Source: Chara braunii (lineage: Eukaryota; Streptophyta; Charophyceae; Charales; Characeae). From it: a DNA stretch of 20,492 nt. The first letter of the stretch is position 1, and each line of letters starts with the position of its first letter. This document shows positions 7,880-16,354 of this stretch, piece after piece. Both the position numbers and the translations under genes were made by a program. Location of the stretch: the NCBI GenBank assembly GCA_003427395.1, contig BFEA01000242.1:561466-581957 (forward strand), read 5' to 3'. A model generated the notes under the pieces. It saw only the letters and a list, made by a program, of their open reading frames with translations, ran no database searches and had not been told where the DNA came from.

Positions 7880-8569
7880 GCAACAATTATCTTTGTGGAT
7901 TTTGAAAAGGCGTACGATCACGTGGATTGGGTTTTCCTTAATAAATGCTTGGAGAAGCTCAATTTTTGTACGTGATTCAGGCGATGGGTGAAAATCCTCC
8001 ATCACAATGCCACAACGAGGGTGCAACTGGATGGCAGACTGACACCTCCCATTCGCCCGAAACGATCGGTGCGCCAGGGCGACCCAATTGCCCCCTTCCT
8101 GTTTATAATAAATATGGAAGCACTGACGACAAACATGGACGCTTACAAGTAAATCAAAAAAATATGTGTAACCTCTATTCCATAAGAGGCTATACCTATC
8201 TGCTCCCTCTTCGTCGACGATCGCACCCTGATGGTGGACGCCTCGTCCGAAAACATGGAGGAAGTTCGTCGCCTCGTGGACAGGTTTTAAGCTTTATCGG
8301 ACATGCAAGTGAACTGGGGCAGTAAGATGGAAGGTTGGTGGATACACTATAAGGGGGCTAGACTGCCAGAATCCCCACGGATTCGATGGATGCCCAAGGA
8401 GGCCCCAATCAAGTTTTTACGGGTGAAACTGTCGGCAGACGGACGACCACTCATAAACGACGAGTGACTGATACAGCCGGCCTTAGAAAAACTATCCGGT
8501 TGAAAATACAACAGAACCTCGTTGATGGGCCATGCACTGGTTATCAGCGATGTAGCATTGGCCTCATTA
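7880..8569 (+). pseudogene. LINE (non-LTR) reverse transcriptase fragment
   Basis: The fragment copies RNA into DNA at a nicked target in living LINEs. Translated motifs are in the right order: FVDFEKAYDHVDW (palm motif A, 7892 onward), SVRQGDPIAPFLF (motif B, about 8064-8102), LFVDDRTLM (motif C, the catalytic Asp-Asp at 8216-8221) and IKFLRVKLS (motif E-like, about 8409-8437). The N-terminal endonuclease and RT motifs 0-1 are absent. The frame breaks after EKLNF near 7960 and between motifs B and C, and stops occur at about 8287, 8464 and 8501. FVDD replaces the commoner FADD but keeps both Asp residues. The sequence ends, as LINE sequence, near 8569, inside the ALVISDVALASL segment. It continues at 10227 after an insertion. 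Confidence 0.85.
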
Positions 8570-8661
8570 TGTTATTAAACAACGCTCTCTTGTCACTTAA
8601 CGAACCAACATTCAACAGGGGAAGCGCCAACCGTGATTGATTGAAGATTAGTGTACAATAG

Positions 8662-8750
8662 TGGCGCAATTCTCTGAGCGAGCCAAGGCTACCATGGAGG
8701 AACTTTTGTAGAGGGAACTACAACTTGGAGCGAACGAATGGCTGATTACC
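8662..8750 (+). pseudogene. Coding-like upstream extension, ended by TAG
   Basis: The frame of the 8751-9470 ORF continues upstream as coding-like sequence (VAQFSERAKATMEELL, then a TAG at 8708-8710, then RELQLGANEWLITLENG). Charged, amphipathic residues on both sides of the stop suggest that one point change (for example from CAG) interrupted a longer protein. A Met at 8693-8695 is a possible original start. If so, the reported Met at 8751 is only the first Met after the break. Confidence 0.4.
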
Positions 8751-9470
8751 TTGGAGAATGGATGCAAATGGTTACAAGAGATTGTGAGGAACATGTCTTT
8801 GCGGCTGCAAGCGGAGCCAGAGGTCGAAGGGGGAGCGATTTGTCTGGCTGGTTGGCTGAAGGATAAAAGTGAGGTCATGTTGGAGATAATCTGGGAGCTG
8901 GAGGAGCGGCCATATCCTCGGCTCAAAGTCTGCATCAATTGGAGGAGGGAAAATGGCATCGTGTTTGCTTGCAAAACCCTCTTCAATGAGGGTTGCAATC
9001 TCCGTGCTCTTCTGGAGGACAGGGAGGGCGATATTGATGGTGAGGAGGCGCAAGTGGCAACAAAGGTAACAACGTTAACATCAAGACCAACAACAACCAA
9101 CTACAACGATAACAACAACAACAACAACAACAACAACCTCAGCAACGACAGTGCGGTTGGGGCTGACGGTGAAAGCAACAACAAGGATAACAACAACAAT
9201 ACTAACAATGAGGATGATCACTACAGTCGTAACAACAATAATAAAAATGACCATATTCTTATTTTTGACAACGACCATGGCAGCAGCGGGACTGACAGCA
9301 GTGATCGTGCAACCAATTTCATCATCGGTTTGGTGAGTGCGATGTCGGGATATGACGTGAAGGGTGGGAAAGGGATTAGGTTGGAAATAAAGTGGTGTTC
9401 TATCCTTCCCCCCTCCAATCTTGATATGGAATTGTTGCTTGTTGTCTGGCAAAAGGCAGGTGTAGGATAG
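8751..9470 (+). CDS. Unrecognised 239-aa protein with Asn/Asp-rich tail
   Basis: I do not recognise this protein. Residues 1-105 are rich in Glu, Leu, Arg and Trp, with helical-looking stretches (LQEIVRNMSLRLQAEPE, MLEIIWELEERPYPRL) and four Cys. Residues about 117-170 are Asn/Asp-rich, encoded in part by an (AAC)n tract (9111-9137). The last 60 residues contain ATNFIIGLVSAMSGYD and end at a stop at 9468-9470. The AAG|GTAACA junction at 9064-9066 looks like a splice donor, so the Asn-rich part might be intron instead. The gene sits inside the segment that splits the LINE, so it may be cargo of that element. It may also be a decayed fragment, given the upstream in-frame stop. Confidence 0.4.
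   Translation: MENGCKWLQEIVRNMSLRLQAEPEVEGGAICLAGWLKDKSEVMLEIIWELEERPYPRLKVCINWRRENGIVFACKTLFNEGCNLRALLEDREGDIDGEEAQVATKVTTLTSRPTTTNYNDNNNNNNNNNLSNDSAVGADGESNNKDNNNNTNNEDDHYSRNNNNKNDHILIFDNDHGSSGTDSSDRATNFIIGLVSAMSGYDVKGGKGIRLEIKWCSILPPSNLDMELLLVVWQKAGVG
9111..9137. repeat. (AAC)n microsatellite
   Basis: Nine uninterrupted AAC triplets, with further AAC and AAT triplets scattered to about 9245. In the plus frame they encode asparagine. Triplet purity and length make this tract likely to vary between individuals. Confidence 0.95.
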
Positions 9471-9595
9471 TCGAAGTTGATTGAAATTGCCCGACGCACA
9501 ATTTCAATTAAAAAGGGTGATCCGCCTCTGCTCGTTGTCATAATGGAGATATGGTTGATATGGTTGATAAGGTGGTCAGGTTTCCCCCTCGACCG

Positions 9596-10066
9596 ACATA
9601 TATTGATTGATAAACATAAGATAGACATGTATTGGTGATGACCCCCAAACGAGGTGGGTTGCTTAGGGTTGTTTAGGGTTTCGTGTTTGGTTTGATTTTC
9701 TTGTTGGGGGATCAATGAAGATGTGTTTCGTTAGGACTATACTTCATGGGTTGGAGGTTAATCCTACCCTTATGTAGGGAAGTAATCAATGCCTCAACTC
9801 TTTTCAGAGATATAGGTAGAGATGTGAACACACACAGAATACACACATACTGTATTGGATGTGCACTATAATATTTTCACACATCATTGTGCACTATCAC
9901 ATCTCCACATATCATTCTATACAGATGTTGGTCCCGATTTCCTGCTCGTACACATCACATCTGTCTTAGGGTTGTGTGCCTTGGTCCGATCGATAGGGTT
10001 GGGCTGCTTGGGCAGGAGGTCAATCAATACCTTTGCAACATATATTGATTGATGAAACGTATAGAC
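9596..10066. repeat. ACATATATTGATTGAT direct repeats and hairpin
   Basis: ACATATATTGATTGATAAAC...ATAGAC (9596-9626) recurs as ACATATATTGATTGATGAAAC...ATAGAC (10038-10066). Just before the second copy, CAATCAATA (10021-10029) is complementary to TATTGATTG (10043-10051), giving a 9-bp stem with a 13-base loop. Confidence 0.7.
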
Positions 10067-10169
10067 AATATCGGATTCATAGAATGACATATTGGACCTG
10101 ATTTCCAGCTGATACACATCATATCATTGTACAGGGACGTTGGACCCGATTTCCAGCAGGTGCAGCTCC
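9921..10169. repeat. Three copies of a 30-40 bp repeat
   Basis: Copies at 9921-9961, 10086-10125 and 10131-10169 share the core GTTGGACCCGATTTCCAGC (each with small changes). Copies 1 and 2 also share TACACATCAYATC after it, while copies 1 and 3 share ATATCATT-TACAG before it. The pattern suggests degenerated minisatellite units near the right end of the insertion. Confidence 0.75.
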
Positions 10170-10226
10170 CCACCAATAGATGGAGCCTTCGACGCAGGGG
10201 CCTACTTATCGGGGCTGCTCTTATCA

Positions 10227-11673
10227 CCTCATTAAGTAGGTTTTGGCACATGCGAAGTTCAAAAAAGAAAAACCAAAAAAAAAAACAGCATTGACCACCC
10301 TCCAGAGGCAGGTAGCGACATTCTTGTGGAGAGGGAACCATGAGTGTCCTAACACCATCAGTAGGGTGGTGTGGCAGGCGGTAGTCCAACCCAAGATTAG
10401 GGGAGGACTGAGGATCACAGACCCAACCACCTAGGTGATGGCTTTAACCCTGCAATGGGTGAAACACCTCCTTTTGATGCACATCCCCCATGGAGTGCAT
10501 TAGCACTCTAGCAAATCAGCAGTCCGTCGGGCCCTCCTGACATGAACCTGACGACCTGGTTGGAGGACTGGTACTGGCCTGTACCCAAACTTTCGCCGAT
10601 GAGGACGAACCTGGATCAATCAAACAGGCAGAAATAAGAGAGTTGCAAGACGACGATTTATGAACCCTACTTATAAAGACGTGGCAAAGATTGCTTCCCC
10701 TGTATAAAACACCATCGCTGGGAAGAGGTATACAAACAACCGCTCTTCGGCAACAACTGGATAATTGACTTTTACAGTAGGGTGCTACATTGCACAGACT
10801 TCCCCTCGAAAGGATGGGTCAGCCATGGTATCATAAAAGTGAAGGATATTTGGGAGCAGGGGCAGGGGCATCAATACCTGATCTTAGACTGAAGGAAAAA
10901 ATGAGATACTGCCACACGGGGGGGGGACCCTAAAAACAATCATCTTTGCGGTCCCCTGGGACTAGGTTCGTATACCCAAGAAAGGGCCAGCACTGAAGGA
11001 GGGGGACTGGGTGGGCATAAAGGGACAAGTGGGGGCGGGGGGAAGTATAGTGGGTCTATTTCAGGCGCGGGAAGGAGGGGGAGGAGGTGTTGATCAACTT
11101 GTTCCACAAAGGCTCGAACGACAGTCTGACAAGGACAACAGGAGATAAGGTTCGCAGACACAAAAACACTTACCTATTTTGAATCCGAGTCATAAGAGAA
11201 GGGGACCGATGACTCGCATACAAACCGACCACACCAATCTCACAACTTGGCTTCGACCCGACAAACTGGACCGAGAGTTTGCCCTTAGGTAGGGGAAAGC
11301 AAGGTCGGCGCCAACTGCAGACACTGTCAATCAAGTCGGCTTATCGACTGTTGCGCCCCAAAATAAACAAGAGGGACGTGGTGGACAACATGTGGATGCG
11401 ATACCTAAACGTGGGGAAGACGACCCTCCACTCAGTAAAGTGGTTTAAACTGAGCAACGCCTCTCTAGCGAAAGTGCCATCACTGTGATGACACATAGAG
11501 CAAATCTGCCTACCTACAAACGACAGGATGATAGATAGGACAACCCTGGAGTAGTGAGGGTTTTCCCTGCTATGGTGCAAACTCTGCTCAACCGCCTTTC
11601 CATCCCTATGTCGATCGAAGACGATCGAGCACATCTTCTTACAATGCTCATGATCGGTATGCCTACGGAGGTC
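10227..11673 (+). pseudogene. LINE ORF2 C-terminal region with CCHC-type knuckle
   Basis: Plus-strand motifs follow the order seen after the RT domain of plant-type LINEs: LQRQVATFLWRG (10300 on), VVWQAVVQPKIRGGLRITDP (10367-10426), a GIIKVKDIWEQ segment (about 10830-10860), LSIKSAYRLLRP (about 11318-11353), and a knuckle CKLC...EHIFLQC with Cys codons at 11576-11578, 11585-11587 and 11645-11647 and the His at 11630-11632. An A-rich patch (10260-10286) has probably expanded inside the frame. Stops and frameshifts are frequent, so the copy is dead. The element's 3' tail was not found. It is probably the other half of the 7880-8569 fragment. Confidence 0.8.
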
Positions 11674-12602
11674 GTGAGACAGGGTATGGAGACAAATGGG
11701 CACCACGAAACCTTGAATGAAAGACACTACTGTGTTGTGACGGACCCGCCGGGATGACGGTCTGTTAGGATCAAGATAAAGGGATGAGGATGACAAAAAT
11801 GAAGATGGAGCTGGAAGGGACAACGCAACTCCAACGCTGACTCGACATGCACGTACTCCAAACCGTGCAAGTGAAGAATGAGACTGAAAACAAACTAGAG
11901 TTGAGGTATACTCCCAGCGGACTGAATAAACTGGACTGGATTGGCTTGGTACCAACAATGGTATCGGGCAAGACTGAACTGGACTGAATGAGCACATGGC
12001 CTGTGAGGTAAAGCCACGACCTGGTCCCACATACCGAACAAGCAAAATAACCAGATAGCCTTGGCTCGAGGCCAGGGCAGCTAGAGGCACGCCGCACGAT
12101 CCTCAAACCTTTAGTGGATCGTGAGAGCCATAAACACGCTTCTGCAAAAGCAGCGGAACTCTGTAAACAATAAGGCTGAGAAATCTAGAATGTGGAACAA
12201 GCTCCATGCAAAGTTCATGCGATGCATCCGAAACTGCGTAATGTCTGATATACACGTTTTACCTAACAGTAGGAATTGAAATGTCACCGGGTACAACTCC
12301 AAAATCCGTGACAATTGCCTCAGTGCTGAATGACAAAGATAGTAATATGTGACAAAATAGTGGCGTGTCACTGAACCACTAAGAATGAGATAGTCTCAAA
12401 GGGGTTGAATGCAACTTAAGAACAGAAAATCCTAAGGGAAGTCGCACATGAAGATGGGATGGGTCATCAGGCTTAGGGCGAGAAAATGATAGCGAAACAA
12501 AACCACTGCTATCATGTGATGCGTCATCATGCTGCTGAAGAACAACCTCAGAAGGACCGGCTCGTCCTTAGCAAGCTCCTCAGCCGGAGGAGGAGGAAGA
12601 GG
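11674..12602. other. Between LINE and gypsy remnants; possible 3' UTR/LTR relic
   Basis: No gene recognised. As the gypsy element is on the minus strand, its 3' untranslated region and 3' LTR should lie here. I could not find matching LTR copies, a polypurine tract or TG...CA ends that I would defend. A long minus-strand open frame (11341-12090) is antisense to the LINE and has no recognisable domain. Confidence 0.4.
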
Positions 12603-12938
12603 TTAAGTCCACTGAGAAGGAGCAGATGTCTCAGCACGACGAGCACGATCATATGCACACACCAACATTCGAGGGTGCTCCAAATGCTCGAGGGGCTCCT
12701 CATCAGGATAACCCTTCCAACGCACAAGGTACTCGATACGTGGAGGGGTATCGTTGGTAACTTCGTGAGATGCGATATCCGAAACGACGAACTCCTTGTG
12801 ACCGTCCACCATGATAGTTGGGGGGCGCTCATAAGGGCATTCGATGAAGCGCTCGGACGATTTGCGATAAGGACGTAGCAAGGAGACGTGGTATACATCG
12901 TATACGTGAGTTTGTCGAAGGTACTCAGGTAACTTCAC
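12603..12938 (-). pseudogene. Gypsy integrase tail with chromodomain
   Basis: KLPEYLRQTHVYDVYHVSLLRPY is the typical end of the integrase C-terminal domain. It is followed by a linker and a chromodomain (EFVVSDIASHEV...RIEYLVRWKGYPDEEPLEHLEHP). Chromodomains bind modified histone tails and direct integration into particular chromatin. The core VRWKGYP is intact. The tryptophan expected in the TWEP-like position is Leu (EEPLEHL). The frame ends at a stop at 12603-12605. Confidence 0.85.
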
Positions 12939-13860
12939 ACGGAAGCTGACTGGACTAGCGACAATATCATAACCGACGGTCTGAAGGATGCGGCATAGAC
13001 CGAAAAGCGATGCCTAAACTTACGAAGCGTATCCGCTTCTAGTTGCAAGTGACACGCGTCGGCGAGCACATTGTCACAGACTTTTAATGGATGATTCATT
13101 CGTGATTGGTTCGTTCGTGCAACCATGCGAGTGGAGTTGACTAGACTCTCATGTGCTCGTCTCATAATCACCTCCATGTGTGCGATCCAGACGTTAAGCG
13201 CAAGACAACGAGTGACTGGGCGCAACCGCGAAGGTTGTAAGAACTCCGCAGGTACGCGAGGGTGGTAGTTGGTGTCGCAATAGATTGACGATATCCTAAT
13301 GGTTGGTGAAACGACATGGTTGTATGCAATCTCCGCGTGAACCAAGTATAAGTGTCACTGCTGGTCATCCCTAATAAACTTTCGGATGATATTACAAAAA
13401 TTTTATTCGTGACCTTAGTCTGACCATCCGTCTGAGGGTGGTACGACGACGAGAAGCGGAGCTGAGATCCGTACACCTTATGTAGGCGTCGCCAAAATGT
13501 GATAAAGTGCGGGTCACGATCACAGATGACGCTCTAAGGTAAACCGTGATCTGTCACGGCTCGGTTGAAGATGATGTCAGCGACCTCACGAGCGCTAATG
13601 CGATAGCGGCAAGGAACAAAATGTGCACGCTTCGTGAAGCGATTAACGACAACCAATATAGCATCATGACCGCGCTCGACCCTCAGGTATGGGTAGAGGC
13701 TGAAGTAGCCCATACGGAAGGTGGTTCGCTCGGTTCACCTTCTGGCAGGTAGGACACTCCTAGACGTAGGCTTTGACGAAGTCTTTGGACTTCGGCCAAA
13801 CGTATAGGCGATAAACACGTCTTGTGGAAACCCATATGACCGGAATCTATCTGGTCATAA
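12935..13860 (-). pseudogene. Gypsy integrase, zinc finger and core, E-to-K
   Basis: CPTCQKVNRANHLPYG (Cys codons within plus 13745-13756) is the second half of the HHCC zinc-binding domain. The core follows: NRFTKRAHFVPC, VICDRDPHFITFW (second catalytic Asp, about 13495-13525) and YHPQTDGQTKVTN (13405-13445). In this family the last motif normally reads GQTE, where Glu is the third DDE residue. Here it is Lys (codon at plus 13414-13416). A stop lies just before VICDRD. The C-terminal part (NYHPRVP...LKVCDNVLAD) matches the GPF/GPY-side region but is frameshifted. The copy cannot be active. Confidence 0.85.
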
Positions 13861-14119
13861 AATTATGCTACATCTTGGACGTGGAGCTGTTTAGTGAAGG
13901 AAATACATATACGTGGTTCGAGCCGACCAGATTTACCATGCCAGTACACTTATCAAGTTTCACGAAGGGAGTATGAAGTAATAGTCTTTCCACTCCGCAG
14001 TGTCGAGTGAGTATTGCAATAATCTGGACAGTCGCGCTACTGAGTGCGATATGCATCGATCAGAGAGTGATCAATGGTGGTGACCGAGATGCCAACAAGG
14101 TGGATAGGTTCCTGATTGT

Positions 14120-14790
14120 GGTCAGTACGGCAGGATAAGGCATCGGCGATGCGGTTCGTTTCACCCTTGATAGGCCGAGTGTTGAACTGAACTCGGATAA
14201 ATCATGCCACAAGCGAAGGGAAAATTAGGACTTCATGAGGAAAATCTGGACAACATAGTTGTCCGTGCGCAACGTGAAAGGCGCCCCGTGCAAAAAATAA
14301 CATCAGTGTTGGGTAACATAAAGTATTGCGAAAACCTCAGGTTTATCGAGAATATAGTTTATCTCGTCAGGCAGTAGCTGATAGGAGTAGACGGCGATCG
14401 AACAATCCCCAGCACGAGCCTTGACAGTCCCATCCTCCACGATGGTCGAGGAGTAAGTGACAGAGGACTGTTAGTGGAAGGAAGTGGTGGAACGATAAAC
14501 GTCAGTTGAGAAGCAATGTCAACACGAAGAGGGGGGGGGAGTAGGAAACATACGGATAAGGAAAATCAAGAGGAGTGAGAAACATCTGTGAAAGTACAAC
14601 GCTATTGCAACGCATCGATTGTAATTATGAAGGGACGATAAAAATCGGGGAGGCGAAGAACCGACGCACAACTCACCGCCTTTTTGAGGGTGTGAAAAAA
14701 TATCCTCACAGAGGGGTGTCCAAAACCATGGTAGGTTCTTACGGAGGAGGGTGGAGGTAAAAATGTAGGAATACCTAGCGTATCCACGAA
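14120..14790 (-). pseudogene. Gypsy RNase H region, frameshifted
   Basis: FFHTLKKAVSCASVLRLPDF followed by RPFIITIDA (14602-14700) is the start of the gypsy RNase H domain, including its first acidic residue. Further down the minus strand come LLPDEINYI (about 14345-14375), PEVFAILYVTQH, and RPIKGETNRIADALS (about 14130-14175), the domain's typical end. Several frame changes lie between them, and the middle is hard to follow. Confidence 0.78.
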
Positions 14791-14829
14791 TTAAGTTACT
14801 ATAGTACCTAGTAAGGCATAAAAAACTGC

Positions 14830-15263
14830 GAAGCTGCTTGACGGATGTGGGGACGAGTTACTCCGCAATAGCAGTGATCTTCGTATCGTCCATGTGGAGA
14901 CCCTGGTGAGACAAATGGTGTCCTAAAAAGTCCAATTTGTGCTGGGCAAAGCAACACGTACCGAGCTTGCATAGAAGTCATGCTTCCGTAAACGTTGTAG
15001 GACATCGCGAATGTGTCTGAGATGGTCTTTTAAGGTACGATTGTAGACCAAAATATTGTCTAGGTATACGAAAACCTATTCTTCAAGGATGTCCCTAAAA
15101 ATATTGTTCACCGCCGTCCGGAAGGTGGCGGGTGCATTGGTAAGGCTGAATGGCATCACCGTGAACTTGTAATGGCCGAAGCGTGACCGGAAGACGGTCT
15201 TCGAATGGTCCTCTGCGACAATGTGGATCTGGTGGTAACTGCTACAAAGATCGATTGTTCTTG
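14830..15263 (-). pseudogene. Gypsy reverse transcriptase fragment, YLDN active site
   Basis: Motifs read FARTIDLCSSYHQI (the first catalytic Asp is in IDL), KTVFRSRFGHYKFTVMPF (motif with the fingers/palm boundary), LTNAPATFR (motif B), a stop after the DILEE segment, and VYLDNILVY at 15046-15069. The second Asp of the usual YxDD is replaced by Asn (codon at plus 15055-15057), which should abolish polymerisation. A frameshift separates this from the LDFLGHHLS...MDDTKITAIA segment (about 14870-14945), which belongs to the thumb/connection. Confidence 0.85.
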
Positions 15264-15349
15264 CAAAGGTTATTCTTTAATTATAGCAAAGGATATTCTT
15301 CAATTATAGCAGAGGTTATTATTGAATTCGAGCAAAGGTTATTCAAACC
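15264..15349. repeat. 23-bp tandem repeat, 3.7 units
   Basis: Units at 15264-15286, 15287-15309, 15310-15332 and a partial unit at 15333-15349 each begin CARAGGWTATTC and are 23 bp long. The first few bases of unit 1 are still gypsy RT sequence (FAR on the minus strand). The array therefore starts exactly where the retrotransposon homology ends, as expected of a breakpoint repaired with template slippage. Confidence 0.85.
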
Positions 15350-15354
15350 TTCCC

Positions 15355-15610
15355 GTCCTCAGTAGGCTTCCGGCCACCATCCGCTCTAGTTTCCGTCCTC
15401 AACAAGTTTTTGCCCACTGTTCGCTCCAATTTTCGTCCTCTGCAAGCTTCCAGTCACCATCCGTTCCCCACACTTCTATCATTAACCGGGTGTCTAACCA
15501 TTCTATGACCATCCCCCAGAGTAGTTCTAGTTTTCGTCCTCGACAGGTTCACGACCGCCATCCACTTTCCCCAACCTCTATCATCAACGAGAGCTACTCG
15601 GGACTGTTCT
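15355..15610. repeat. Satellite-like block, left copy (40/101-bp units)
   Basis: GTCCTC begins at 15355, 15395, 15435 and 15536, spacings of 40, 40 and 101 bp. Each is followed by a GGCTTC-type segment and a CCACCATCCGCTC-like core. The long unit adds ACTTCTATCATTAAC and a CATCCCCCAGAG segment. The reverse complement of the same unit is found at 18905-19110 (units 98 bp apart), so this is one repeat family in two places and two orientations. Confidence 0.8.
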
Positions 15611-15789
15611 AATCTGACAGTATTTGTCATGCACATAGCAAACTAACCCAACCGCCTGAGACAACCTACAGGTTCCCCGACGATATCCTCCACCAGGGCC
15701 TATCCAACACTACACCAACCAAGAGGACCCCTAAGACAACCACTACTGCGAGGGCCCGCAATCCTACAATAGGGATAGTGTCCAACCAA

Positions 15790-15806
15790 CCCCCCCCCCC
15801 CCCCCC
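15790..15806. repeat. C17 homopolymer
   Basis: Seventeen C residues within the left inverted-repeat arm (G17 on the minus strand). The right arm has only short G runs at the matching place. It is therefore a later expansion and is prone to sequencing error. Confidence 0.9.
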
Positions 15807-15929
15807 AGAGGAGTCCCCAATTAAATCCCACCCAAAGCAGCCCTAAGGTAACCAATACTGCGTGATCAAGCGCCCACAACCCTGATCTGTATTCCCACAA
15901 CGTTATTTTGTGAACTCGTTTGTTCAGTA

Positions 15930-15988
15930 TCAAGCCTCGAACCCCGAGCCTCATGCTCATCAGTTATCGGTGTTAAGCTAAGGAGAGC
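15930..15988 (-). other. tRNA-like module (short)
   Basis: The minus strand reads CTTAGCTTAACACC (A-box-like) and then CGGGGTTCGAGGC (B-box-like GGTTCGAGGC), about 25 bases apart. The segment is too short and too poorly paired for a functional tRNA. The right arm keeps only the second half (GGGGTAGAATC, about 18534), so the two arms differ here by roughly 100 bp. Confidence 0.4.
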
Positions 15989-16048
15989 ATCGAATGAAAT
16001 GGACGTGAGCTAAGCTGAGCTCGAATAAGGGACAAGTGTGAAAGCATC

Positions 16049-16293
16049 CAGACAACCTCATGGACCAAGAACATCAGGCAACCCCTAATAGCCCAAACCC
16101 AGCATACAACAACCATCGGCTAAAGCCCTTGGGTGGTGCACAAGCAATGTCTGTAATAATCATACCTGCATCAGCCCAAGGGAGTGTGCAGAGGGCCGCG
16201 CATTATGCAAACGTCCGCCGGAGTTTTGAACCCAAACCTCAGACCACAATGCGCATTCCCAACCGGTGCCCTAACCAATGAGCCACAGGCCAT
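16049..16293 (-). mobile_element. tRNA-derived SINE-like repeat, copy B
   Basis: The minus-strand head at 16221-16292 reads GGCCTGTGGCTCATTGGTTAGGGCACCGG..., then GGTTTGGGTTCAAAAC. The A- and B-box-like parts match copy C closely. The body carries CCCTTGGG and CCCAAGGG (plus 16126-16133 and 16175-16182, 41-base loop) around ATTATTACAGACATTG. It ends near GTTCTTGGTCCATGAGGTTGTCTGG. The left inverted-repeat arm continues beyond it, so the SINE is either embedded in, or the head of, a longer composite repeat. Confidence 0.78.
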
Positions 16294-16354
16294 CTTCACA
16301 GAGTTCTCAGTACTCACCGCCAGAGAAGATTACTATGGCATGTGACAAGATGCC

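Larger units (their letters stand above)
8570..10226. mobile_element. About 1.66 kb insertion splitting the LINE
   Basis: LINE homology stops at 8569 and resumes at about 10227 in the next part of the same protein. The 8-mer CCTCATTA occurs at both junctions (8562-8569 and 10227-10234), as a target duplication would. The enclosed segment begins TG and ends CA. Joining the flanks across one copy keeps the reading frame. I found no long terminal repeats or clear terminal inverted repeats, so the class is unknown. An 8-bp match could also be chance. The segment holds an Asn/Asp-rich open frame and three copies of a 30-40 bp repeat. Confidence 0.45.
12603..15263 (-). mobile_element. Ty3/gypsy chromovirus-type pol, 5'-truncated and decayed
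   Basis: On the minus strand, in pol order, are the reverse transcriptase (15263 to about 14830), RNase H (about 14790 to 14120), the integrase zinc finger (about 13860 to 13700), the integrase core and C-terminal part (about 13690 to 12950), and a chromodomain (about 12800 to 12620). This RT-RNase H-integrase order defines Ty3/gypsy, and the C-terminal chromodomain fits chromoviruses. Gag, protease and the first part of RT are missing, because homology ends at 15263 at a short tandem repeat. Frameshifts and stops occur throughout. No LTR was found, so the age cannot be estimated from the sequence. Confidence 0.88.
15440..16293 (-). repeat. Left arm of large inverted repeat
   Basis: Blocks in this arm pair with reverse-complement blocks at 18188-19060 in the same order: the tRNA-like head, the SINE body, a GTTGTGGG...ATTGGTTAC block (about 15835-15885 with 18592-18640), GGACCCCTAAGACA (15725-15738 with 18756-18769), GTTCCCCGACGATATCC (15672-15691 with 18804-18823) and the CCACCATCCG core (15452-15466 with 19030-19044). 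The coordinate sums of these three non-head pairs fall within 34,494-34,496, so there is almost no net length change along that part. Identity looks moderate, implying old copies. Confidence 0.7.

Noticed and set aside
9151-9336. Threonine-rich plus frame and valine-rich minus frame over the AAC tract
   Set aside because: Alternative readings of the same triplet repeat. Only the Asn/Asp frame continues into non-repetitive protein-like sequence upstream.
11341-12090. 249-codon minus-strand open frame, the longest in the window
   Set aside because: Antisense to the LINE C-terminal region, which has clear plus-strand motifs. No recognisable domain in the antisense frame.
13546-13752. Plus-strand frame over the gypsy integrase
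   Set aside because: Shadow of the minus-strand integrase core and zinc finger.
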